Origin: Paragyromitra xinjiangensis
Taxonomy: Eukaryota; Ascomycota; Pezizomycetes; Pezizales; Discinaceae
DNA length: 64,000 nt
Reading direction: 5' to 3'
Assembly (NCBI GenBank): GCA_038503065.1
Contig: JBCAMK010000012.1
Coordinates: 1,674,001 to 1,738,000, forward strand
Position 1 is the first letter of the stretch. The number at the start of each line of letters is the position of its first letter. Shown one piece after another: positions 46,631 through 57,000 of this stretch. Under the pieces are notes generated by a model that was given only the letters and a program-made list of their open reading frames with translations, was not told the DNA's origin and did not search any database. The position numbers were made by a program, and so were the translations under genes.

Positions 46631-48911
46631 GTTAGTTGATTGACGGGGGGGCTTGGGTGTTGTCTCTATTCATTTGTTTTTTATGGTAGCATTGAGCTTA
46701 TATTGTCTGGTGTTTTTTCTCCTTTCTCCGGGCTGTGAAGCCCCGCTGTATATATCAATATCAGATGATTATTAGAATATTTGGTGTATTTTGAGAATTT
46801 ACAGTGAATCGGTGAGCTTACGCGGCGATAGAGGCTGCTAGTCTGGAAACCCGAGTGATGTTTGATGTTTGAAGAAAGTGTCCCTTCCTCGTCGTTATCT
46901 TTTCTGAGCCTCCTGAAATACTAATACTACGAAGTTCTATAATCCGTACTCGGGTTCTAACTTTTCTAACCTGAAGCCTATCTTCCTAGCAAGAAGAAGC
47001 AGTAAGTAGTCTATTGCATCTAAAGCTGCCTGAGATTTCCTACGTCTACTCCAAGTCCCTAGCAATAACTGAACTTGTCTAGCCCAATCGCTAATCAAAT
47101 TCTCCACGCGAGGGACAGAATTTACGAAATTCATATTAATTTCAAGTGTTCGATTCTATCCTACCATACAGAAACACCCCAGAAACGGAAGGATGTCACC
47201 GCGATGGATGAAAGTTTTTCCGAACTGAGACTTTTTAGTTTCAGTAGGTGTAGTACCCTATGTAGATGAAACTAACTGCAGCTGGACTGGACGCCATCAC
47301 CGATAATCACCCACCTTCCTTCCTACCTGGTTGGAGTTGGAATTACTAGGCTTAACCTGAGTGTTCTGCGGATAGATATCTATTTCGTCTAGACCCCACT
47401 CATCTCCCCACACCACCTCGGGATCACCTTGCTCCCCGTCACAACCACCACCCCTGCGCACGTTTGAATCGACGTGCTAAAGACACCGCCTCTAAGTCCT
47501 AGCTCTAGCGCGGTCTCGCGTCGAACGCAATAACCCTGTTCTGGTTTGTGTGGGATTGTTGAGCGGAGGGTTAGACGTTTGGTTTCTTTGGAGCTGGGTT
47601 TTGTGGTGTTTGGGTTTGTGGTATGTGTTATCCTCGTCTAGAATGTTGGGGTTTTTTTATTGCTTTGGTTGTCTTTTTGTTTTGCTTATTGGACATAGCC
47701 ACTTTACTCATTATCGATGTGAGGGACTACGATCAAGGGTGTGCAGTCATCGAATCATATCTCACGAGAATCGTCTCTTGGTCAGTTAAGCTTTATCTGT
47801 CTCCCAACCCCATATCTTACAACAGATACCGCCACCGAGTGATACCTTATGTCCATAACACATTAGTCAAAAAGAAAAATCGCAATCAGGTTTCCCTGCG
47901 AACCCTAAACCCAGTGTGTGAAGGATTATCTATCTCCCCTGAGAGGGAATCGAACCTACGCTCCCCCTGCCCTCTAGGCGACATGGTGGCCATTACATGT
48001 AGGCTGCTATGGTAGATGCTAAAAGGTCTTATGGCGCTTTTTAGGTCTACTTTGCTCTTCTGTGCCCTTCTATGGTGTGCTGGTAGGGTTGATTGGTTGT
48101 ATCATCGTAAACGGGTAACCGCTGGTTTCTGCACTTTCTTTCGCTGTGATGGCAGGTAGTGCACTTTGAATGTCTCTTGTAGGAGAAATAGCGGTGTATC
48201 TAGGGTTCTTGTTGCAGGGTGTTTCTAGTGGCGGCTGTTGACCTCTAGTTATTCTGAACTAACGAGAATGGAGTACACGGTTAACTACATGTAGGCTTCA
48301 ATTCGGTCAATACTGGGATTTCTGTTGGTTAGGGTTCGTTAGCAGTGCTGTGTATTGGACTGTAGTAATTATTTGGGCTGGTCAATGGCGAAAACAAATT
48401 CCCAAAAGACCGCCAGCTTAAGAAGTTTGCAAAGAGAATACTTAACAATCCACCTACCCAAACCCCGTCAAGAAACAAACTCTATCCAACCGTGAAACCC
48501 CAACATCGAATCACAGCCCATGACGCACCTCCTTATCGCGATCCCTACAAGGCTACCCCAACCGGGCTGAAAAAAGGGCGGAACCCACGCAGAAATAAAA
48601 ATAAATCCCCCCCCACCAATGATTACTCTCCCGTCTCGGTCATACGACAGCGATATCCGAGCGCCTCATCACGTGCAACCCTAGCGGCAAAAATAAGCAT
48701 AAGGCCACTGTTACTCCTCCTGTCTTCCACACTCACCACCAAGATTGATCAGAGTGAACGACCACACGCGGAGCGAATTCTATCAATCTCGTTGGGGGGT
48801 TGTAATAGAATAGAAGGCGTTCGACACTTCATCCCTGCTCAGGGGGGAGGATAGTATCAGCCGAGCACCCAGCTCCACAACAACAAAAACAAAAAAACAA
48901 AACAAACCACC
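46631..48911. other. Intergenic, no gene supported
   Basis: The first 150 bases probably hold the FDH 3' end. A small minus-strand frame at 46937-47134 and plus-strand frames at 47550-48015 have no recognisable content. A Pol III B-box-like sequence (GGTTCGATTCC on the minus strand, near 47948) was examined and does not sit in a cloverleaf. The right end (48490-48911) is the Mso1 promoter, with an AACAAAAACA-rich leader. Confidence 0.5.
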
Positions 48912-49679
48912 ATGTCATACTTCTCCAACATCCTCACGGCGACTAAATCCCGCTACCAGTCGATCCGCGGGGAAGGCGAATCCGACGGGGATACGGAGGA
49001 CGACTCGCATATCTCTCGTTCGCTGCGAAACTACTATACCGAGAGCGGCCGACCGCTTCCAGACTGGCTCGGCGGGGGTCCACCGCCTGTGCAGTCGCTG
49101 CGTGGGACCCACGGTCAACCTCCCCCGCCTGCGGGGAGAGGTGTTAATGCGTCGCTGAGCGATATTTGGGATAATCCCGGGACGCAAGGACAGCAGTTCC
49201 AGCAGCAGCCCGTTGCGCGTCCGAGGTTTGGGTCGCAGAATCAGCAGAGACCGATGTTTGAGGAGGGGCCGTCGGAGGGGGGTGCTGGGAAGGCGTTGAC
49301 GAGTGCTCAGCAGAGGATTAAGGAGCGGTTGTGGGGTGGGAGGACGGCATCCCCGCCTCCGAATCAGAAGGCGGTGGCTCCGCCCCCGCCGATGAGTATG
49401 CAGATGCCGATGATGCCGGGGGAGCAGCATTACGGGCCGAGGAGTAGGTCCCCGGCGGGTCCGAGTGGGAGGCCGTATGTGGCGCCTGGGATGCCGTGGG
49501 ATGATGGTGGGCATAGTGATGGGTTTGATGGCGCGCCTGGGGTGCCGGGGTATTATGGTGGGAGTTCGGGGGGTGGGGGGAATTTGAGGAGGCCAGGTGG
49601 GGGGAGTGGGAGTGGGAGTGGGGGGAGGGTTGGGCTGCCGAGTGGACCGAGGTCGACAAGGCAGGAAAGAGGGTATTGA
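48912..49679 (+). CDS. MSO1: Mso1-like Sec1-binding protein
   Basis: Single-exon 255-residue protein whose N-terminus matches the Mso1 Sec1-binding domain. It has MSYFSNILTATKSRY, then SHISRSLRNYYTESGRPLPD and WLGGG; the family hallmark is an R-x-Y-Y-x-E-x-G-R-P-x-P-x-W-L line. In yeast, Mso1 binds the SM protein Sec1 and Rab Sec4 to promote SNARE assembly at sites of exocytosis. The rest is low-complexity Pro/Gly/Gln with one short conserved-looking helix (TSAQQRIKERLWGGR) near residue 130, as in filamentous-fungal homologues. It ends in a Gly/Ser/Arg tail. It lies 630 bp upstream of the GYP7 gene in the same direction, but there is no sign of co-transcription. Confidence 0.82.
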   Translation: MSYFSNILTATKSRYQSIRGEGESDGDTEDDSHISRSLRNYYTESGRPLPDWLGGGPPPVQSLRGTHGQPPPPAGRGVNASLSDIWDNPGTQGQQFQQQPVARPRFGSQNQQRPMFEEGPSEGGAGKALTSAQQRIKERLWGGRTASPPPNQKAVAPPPPMSMQMPMMPGEQHYGPRSRSPAGPSGRPYVAPGMPWDDGGHSDGFDGAPGVPGYYGGSSGGGGNLRRPGGGSGSGSGGRVGLPSGPRSTRQERGY

Positions 49680-50309
49680 GGGGGTGTGGGTTTGCGTTAG
49701 AATTGTTTTGAGCTTGTTTCTTGTGGAGGAGTTGGAGCGGTGTTATACAATGTCACGTCTAGATCTACTTCTCGATATACATATTGATGAGCTGATGGTT
49801 ACGACGGGGTGGATACTTGGGGGTAAACGAAAAGTTGGGTTCTCGAGGTGGAGATGTTTATCTTTTTATGTAGCGATTTTTTTCTTATTTCTTGTTTTGC
49901 TTCTTTGGTGATATGGGGATGGGAGTGTTGCTTGTTGTAATGATTTGGGGTGTATTTATGTGAAATAACTGATATGGAGGATTACTTAGAGCTGAGCTTG
50001 AGAGCTATCACTGCTTGACCTACAGAACAGTATCAGAAAGTACAGGATATATTTTCTCCTTTTCCAGTACCGTATAACTATCACCGTTACACAACCAACT
50101 CCGTTCCACAGCACAGCCACACCGCACGTGTTGTGGCTCACCAACCACTCACGCGTCGTCATCGCGGCCATCTTATCGTCTCGCCTTGTCTGCCCCGCCA
50201 CCCTCATCCATCCAGTCCACGCAACCACCAACGTACTCTTCCCCGCAACTTCGTCAGCTCTTTCTTCTATTTATTCCCTCTGCTGAGCTCTTAGTAGACA
50301 CCAGTTGCG
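49680..50309. other. Intergenic: MSO1 3' end and GYP7 promoter
   Basis: Tandem spacer. It shows G/T-rich sequence after the MSO1 stop and a pyrimidine-rich leader before 50310. No gene or repeat seen. Confidence 0.5.
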
Positions 50310-52864
50310 ATGAGCTCTTCAAAGAACCCAAAGAAGTTTACGCCCCCGGCGAGTCCGACTGCTAGTTACTATGATTTGTCGGATAATGATGATGAGGAAG
50401 AGGTTGAGTATAGTACTATTACTCATACCTCTACTGGCAGGGGAGTGAAGTTACTGTATTCCAAATCGAAGGTTTGTTTCCCGCTTACTTTTCCCTTCCC
50501 CTCCATCCCTAGCTCGGCGTTAACAACTTACCCCAGGTCTACGTCCACCCAACACCCTCACAAAGGGACAACATCCCCGGCTTCATAGCACTAGTCCAAC
50601 AAAAACCACCCCCTCCTCTAAACCCCACCTACAGCCCCACAACCCCACCCCCTTCCTCCCTCCTCCTCGCATGGCTTCCCGAATCCGCCCTCGGCGACGC
50701 CTACGACACATACGTAAAAGTCGACCTAATCGACGCCGACACCCCTCCACGTCAATCCTACCTAGTCCCCCCACCACCCACCACCCTATACTCACCAGGA
50801 ACCTCCTCGATCGGTAACTACGCCTTCGCGGTCCCGGTATCCCAGATCTACTCCCTCCTGATCCGACCGCCGAATCTCGGATGGTGGTGGGGGAGTTTGG
50901 TGATCAATACGCGCTCGGGGGATTCGTTCCCGGCGTTATTCTTCCATGACTCGGAGTGTGCGTCGACGATTGCGCAGGCGAAGCGACGGGCGAAGAAGGA
51001 GTTTGATCCGTTTGGAGAGGAAGGCGGGTTATTCTGGGGTGGCGACGAGGTGCTGAAGTGGTTGAGGCGCTATGTTAGGGTTGAGAAGAGTGAGGTTGAG
51101 CCGAGCGTGTATCTGGTTGATCCGAGTAAGGAGGATTTAACTTCGTTTGTGAATAAGCCTGTTACGGTGGGGAGACCGGGGGAGAGTTCTGCGGGGATGG
51201 ATCCGATTACGAAGGTGTGGAAGGAGGCGAGGTGGTCGTTTTTGGAGAAATTGACGAGGGTGACGAGGTTTACGAGGAGGACGGCGGAGGATATTCTGGA
51301 TTCGGGGGCGGTGCCCCCGCAGGTTAGGAGGTTGTTGAAGAATCCGGATGTGGTGAATTTACAGGATGAGTTTGATTCTGCGAGACTGTATTTGGCGAGG
51401 TGGGCTATGGGGATTGCGGAGCAGGGGGAGAGGGAGCAGAATAGGATTGTGTGGAGTAGTAAGGATGTTATGGAGTTGGAGGATTCTGCTGTGGGGGAGT
51501 TTGAGATTCTGGATGTTGAGGCGGGGAATTTGAAGCTGGATTCGGATCGGAGGAAGCCGGTTTCGTTGGAGGAGTGGAATATGTGGTTGGATAAAGTGAC
51601 TGGGAAGCTACTTGTTAGTGAGGATGAGGTTAAAGAGAGGATCTTCCACGGTGGTATTGAGCCTGGCGCGGCGAGGAAGGAGATCTGGTTATGGCTGCTG
51701 GGCGTCTACCCGTGGAACAGCACTAAGGACGAACGAGTGGCGATCATGAATAGCAAGAGAGACGAGTACGTTCGACTTAAAGGTAAATGGTGGGACGATA
51801 TCGAGAGACGAAACGGCGACGAATACTGGCGGGATCAAAAGAACCGTATCGGTATGTACCCCCCTTAGCACCCCCAGACAGATACAGCTAAACTAATCCA
51901 GCCCTCGCTGTCTACACAGAAAAGGACGTCCACCGCACCGACCGCGGCGTCCCTATATTCGCCGGTGAAGACATCCCCCACCCTGACCCAGACTCCCCGT
52001 TCGCCGAAGTCGGCACAAACGTGCACATGGAGCAGATGAAAGACATGCTGCTGACCTACAACGAATACAACACTACCCTCGGCTATGTCCAAGGCATGTC
52101 AGACCTTCTCGCCCCCATCTACGCTGTCCTCCAAGACGACGCAGCAGCATTCTGGGCATTCGTAGGATTCATGGAGCGGACTGAACGGAATTTCTTACGT
52201 GATCAGAGCGGAATGAGGGCGCAGTTGGTTACGTTGGACCACCTGGTGCAGCTGATGGATCCTGGTTTGTATCGGCATTTGCAGAGTGCGGATTCGACGA
52301 ATTTTTTCTTCTTTTTCAGAATGTTGCTGGTGTGGTATAAGAGGGAGTTTTTGTGGGATGATGTGTTGAGGTTGTGGGAGACGTTGTGGACGAATTATTT
52401 GAGTAGTCAGTTTCATTTGTTTATTGCTTTGGCGGTGTTGGAGAGGCATAGAGGGGTTATTATGGATCGTGAGTTTCTCTCTGTGTGTGGGGGTGGATAA
52501 GGGCTAACAGATGGCAGACTTGAAATACTTTGATGAGGTATTGAAATACATCAACGAGCTCTCGACTACGATTGATCTGCCGAGCACACAGGTTCGCGCT
52601 GAAGTACTATTCTATAAGTTCCAGCGAACAGTGGAGGCTGCGGATCGGAATGAGAAGTTTCCGAATCCGAGTGCGGGGGTTTTAAAGAGGCGGAGGACGA
52701 CGGGTGGGGGAGGGGATGCGGGGGAGGGGAGTTCTAGCGCTGGTGGGACGAGTGGGGCTGCGGTAGTAGGGAAGGGGAAGGAGGTGGAGGGGAAGGGGAA
52801 TGGGCCGGTTGTGAGTGAGGAGTTGAGGAAGTTGTTGAGTAGGGAGGTTATTAGGGCGAAGTAG
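50310..52864 (+). CDS. GYP7: Gyp7-type Rab GTPase-activating protein (TBC domain), 4 exons
   Basis: TBC-domain GAP of the Gyp7 group, which stimulates GTP hydrolysis on Ypt7/Rab7 and related Rabs in vacuolar traffic. Exons 50310-50471, 50537-51851, 51920-52468 and 52518-52864 give 790 residues. The N-terminal PH-like region includes SIGNYAFAVPVSQIYSLLIR and GWWWGSLVINTRSGDSFPAL. The TBC domain starts near residue 415 (HGGIEPGAARKEIWLWLLGV). The arginine finger lies in IEKDVHRTDR, formed across intron 2, and the glutamine finger in YVQGMSDLL; both are intact. WETLWTNYLSSQFHLFIALA and HLKYFDEVLKYINELS complete the fold. The C-terminus is Gly/Lys low complexity. Intron 2 has a second in-frame acceptor 18 nt upstream. 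Confidence 0.93.
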
Positions 52865-54016
52865 TGGTTAGGTTGGTGTTTGGTTTGGTTGGTGTTTTGT
52901 ATGTTTTTGTTTTTGTTTCTTGGGTTGGGTTCGGATGGATGGGACGGGATAGGTGGGACGGGATGTTATGGGTTATGAGGGTTGAATGTAATAGTCAATC
53001 CTTTTTTTTCCTCTTATTTTATCGCTCTTTATTTGTGAGGGCGGTTTCTGGTCTTTGCCTTTTCAAGGATACTGGTGGATAGAACGAAGTAGGTAAATTG
53101 GGTAGACTTGCCCATGAGGATAAGGATGTACATGGTTATAGCCTATTGAATTCTAGTTTTATCTTTGTGGTGAGAGGTGGGAGCGAGTGAGATTCTGTGA
53201 AGATGGTTACTAGATGGGCTAGTTCTTGGTTAAGAGTGGGCTTGGCGGTTGCTGTTTATCGATGGGATGTCGTCCGTTCATGTCATCTGGTGCTTTGACG
53301 CTGTTTTTTTGGGTTAGATCTTGGTTTTAGTGGGATAGGTTCGGTTTACTAATGGGTTGATTCTTTCGTGGGAAGAGGTGTAGCTTGGTATCTGTGTTAG
53401 TAGGCATTGTAACATCTGATTGAGAGAGCCCTTTGGGTTTCATGCTTAGTAGAGTTAGATATGGAGTTTTTGAACTAGAATGATGTTTCAATCCCTGCTT
53501 CTGGTCTTTCGTAGAGATGGTATGGTCTCGGTATGTTTGGGAGGCGATCACTCACGGTACGTGAGTTGCGTGTAAGAGTTACCGTCTACTTATTCTTTAC
53601 CAATAAGCAATCAGGTGTGAGGTCAGTTGCGGAGTAATAGGAGCGGTGCGGGGAAATTTATATCGTACGATTATAGCTTCGACTGCATGTGGCTTCATTT
53701 ACTTGGTTATATGCTATACACAGGCTTCGTACTGCGTATGCATATGGGAAAAGAATAAAATAGAGATTATACATATATTCTCGGGCGAATTGAAAACCAG
53801 GTTCGTATATGAGAAAAACTTTTAGGAAAAGCTACCGTTCCACCGCAATTTGATATTCCAACCCGTACTGCGTTCACGCTAGAATTATAAACGAAATATT
53901 AGAAATGGAAGGCCCTAAACCGTGATCCCACGAATAGAGTCGGCGTTTTTAAAGGGATTCAACGTCTGAGTCGGACTACGTTGTGTTAGGGCGGTTAGAG
54001 GTTATGGTATTAGGAA
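52865..54016. other. Intergenic, no gene seen
   Basis: Convergent spacer between GYP7 and the STAND receptor. G/T-rich sequence follows the GYP7 stop, and A/T-rich sequence lies near 53740-53910. The minus-strand frame at 53327-53551 is not convincing. Confidence 0.5.
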
Positions 54017-57000
54017 TCATACCTGTTCCTGTTTGTAGTTTTCTTGCGCACCCCATTCTATGAGGAGATTTTTAATGGCAGTGTTATTGTGTCTGGTTGC
54101 TGCTTGCAAGGCGTTGCCGTGCCGCCCGCCCTGGGCGTTGACATCTGCTCCTTTCTCCAGGAGTATCTGAACTATCGGTTCGTGGCCTCCTTGAGCTGCT
54201 GCTTGCAAGGCGTTGCCGCAATATCTGCCCTGGGCGTTGACATCTGCTCCTTTCTCCAGGAGTATCTGAACTATCGATTCGTGGCCTCTTTCAGTTGCTG
54301 CTTGCAAGGCGTTGCCGTACCGTCCGCCGCCCTGGGCGTTGACATCTGCTCCTTTCTCCAGGAGTATCTGAACTATCGATTCATGGCCTCCTGCAGCTGC
54401 TGCTTGCAAGGCGTTGCCGCAATATCTGCCCTGGGCGTTGACATCTGCTCCTTTCTCCAGGAGTATCTGAACTATCGGTTCGTGGCCTCCTCCAGCTGCT
54501 GCTTGCAAGGCGTTGCAGTTGACATCTGCCCCTTTCTCCAGAAGTATCTGAACTATCGGTACGTGGCCTCCTCCAGCTGCTGCTTGCAAGGCGTTGCCGT
54601 ACTCTCCGCCCTGGGCGTTGACATCTGCTCCTTTCTCCAGGAGTATCTGAACTATCTGTTTGTGGCCTCCTTGAGCTACTGCTTGCAAGGCGTTGCCGCA
54701 ATATCTGCCCTGGGCGTTGACATCTGCTCCTTTCTCCAGGAGTATCTGAACTATCGGTTCGTGGCCTCCTCCAGCTGCTGCTTGCAAGGCGTTGCAGTTG
54801 ACATCTGCCCCTTTCTCCAGAAGTATCTGAACTATCGGTACGTGGCCTCCTCCAGCTGCTGCTTGCAAGGCGTTGCCGTACTCTCCGCCCTGGGCGTTGA
54901 CATCTGCTCCTTTCTCCAGGAGTATCTGAACTATCTGTTTGTGGCCTCCTTGAGCTGCTGCTTGCAAGGCGTTGCCGCAATATCTGCCCTGGGCGTTGAC
55001 ATCTGCTCCTTTCTCCAGGAGTATCTGAACTATCGGTTCGTAGCCTCCTTGAGCTGCTGCTTGCAAGGCGTTGCCGCAATATCTGCCCTGGGCGTTGACA
55101 TCTGCCCCTTTCTCCAGGAGTATCTGAACTATCGGTTCGTGGCCTCCTCCAGCTGCTGCTTGCAAGGCGTTGCCGTACAGTCCGCCCTGGGTGTTGACAT
55201 CTGCCCCTTTCTCCAGGAGTATCTGAACTATCGGTTCGTGGCCTCCTCCAGCTGCTGCTTGCAAGGCGTTGCCGCAATATCTGCCCTGGGCGTTGACATC
55301 TGCCCCTTTCTCCAGAAGTATCTGAACTATCGGTACGTGGCCTCCTTCAGCTGCTGCTTGCAAGGCGTTGTCGTACAGTCCGCCCTGGGCGTTGACATCT
55401 GCCCCTTTCTCCAGAAGTATCTGAACTATCGGTTCGTGGCCTCCTCCAGCTGCTGCTTGCAAGGCGTTGCCATACTTTCCGCCCTGGGCGTTGACATCTC
55501 CTTTCTCCAGGAGTATCTGAACTATCGGTTCGTGGCCTCCTAAGGCTGCTGCTTGCAAGGCGTTGCCGTACTCTCCGCCCTGGGCGTTGACATCTGCTCC
55601 TTTCTCTAGGAGCATCTGAAATATTTGTTCGTGGCCTCCTCCAGCTGCTGCTTGCAAGGCGTTGCCGTAATGTCCGCCCTGGGCGTTGACATATGCTCCT
55701 TTCTCCAGGAGTATCTGAACTATCGGTTCGTGGCCTCCTCCAGCTGCTGCTTGCAAGGCGTTGCCGTACTCTCCGCCCTGGGCGTTGACGCCTGCTCCCT
55801 CCTGTAATAAAAACTTCACAGCATGCTCTTGCCCGGCCATAGCAGCATAATACAGTGGTGTCTCTCCACTATTATTTAGGGCTTCTACGACGTATCCAAG
55901 CCCCAGAAGTTTCTGGATCAGGGGTACTGAACCACCCGCAGCAGCATGATGTAGAGCTGTCTTATGCTTTTTATCCTCTAGGATTGACTTATCAATCCGG
56001 TGAGACTTTTCGAAGATGTGGAGTAGATTGAGATACAAGCAAAAGCTTAGTGCGCTTGCTTCGAATTCATTGCGCCCAGTCCGCGCCGTAAATGCAACTA
56101 GTAGGCCCGGCTCCTTGCCGGAAAGAAATTGATCAAGCAAGTTTTGTAGGTCATCTAGTATAGGATCAAGCGCACGAATATGGTAATCCCAATATTCGGT
56201 GGTATAATCGCATAGGTCGTACTTGATACAGAGTTGCTTTCTGGCATACGACGGTGTGTATGTTCGAACAATTTCTGTATCCATTGATGATATGTATCGA
56301 AGGCAGCATTGAGCAAGTATAGTGTGAGCATTCTCTCGGATTAATCGATAATTTTGGAAAAGAGCATCACTTTGGACATCTGTGATAGACTGAGATGTGA
56401 GAAATTCCTGAACAGTGTTATGAACTGGTCGTACTTGGTCAAGCTCAACTGTGAGGAAGTTTCCGCAAGCATCTATCACAACTTGTGATTTGTACTCTTT
56501 CATGTTCTCCAAGTTTTCGCACGTTGGTTCGATGGCGACAGCGCATGCTAGTTCCTTAGGGCTGAGAGGTCTTCCTGCGGTAATTACCCACATCAATGCT
56601 CGTTTGGCTAGGTCCCTCGTGGCGGGGGTTTGTTTGTCAATCTTCTTCAGAATCCGGAGATATGTTTCATTCATATCCTCTGGGAGTGAGTTCAGGGCGT
56701 GCTCGATGTCTTTAGCTGAAGGCTGCTGGTAGATGTAATCTAGCTGATATCGAACCCATAGGAACCTTTATTCGAGAATTAATACCTTATTCAAGCTCTC
56801 ATAAATATAGGTCAATGATAGTCAACTTACATTCCGTTGGCCTGAGAAACTAAGGTTTCTTCAATTTTATTCCTTAGTGCCCTGTCTATATCACACAGAT
56901 TGTCATCCCCAGTCCGTATCTCTATCTGTGAATGAACGAAGGCTGCGATATCGGCGTTGACTTTTGTCGCCTCGATCCGGATTGTGGGGAAATTCCCTTT

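Noticed and set aside
47930..48010. Possible tRNA or SINE on the minus strand: GGTTCGATTCC B-box-like sequence near 47948
   Set aside because: The T-stem does not pair, no matching acceptor stem or A box lies at the right distance, and no second copy was seen in the window.
54044..55543. 499-codon plus-strand open frame antisense to the ankyrin array, and a further 298-codon minus-strand frame at 54381-55277
   Set aside because: Both arise because a stop-free 99-bp unit is repeated. Their products are Cys/Ser- or Arg/Ser-rich periodic sequences with no family, while the called frame gives textbook ankyrin units.
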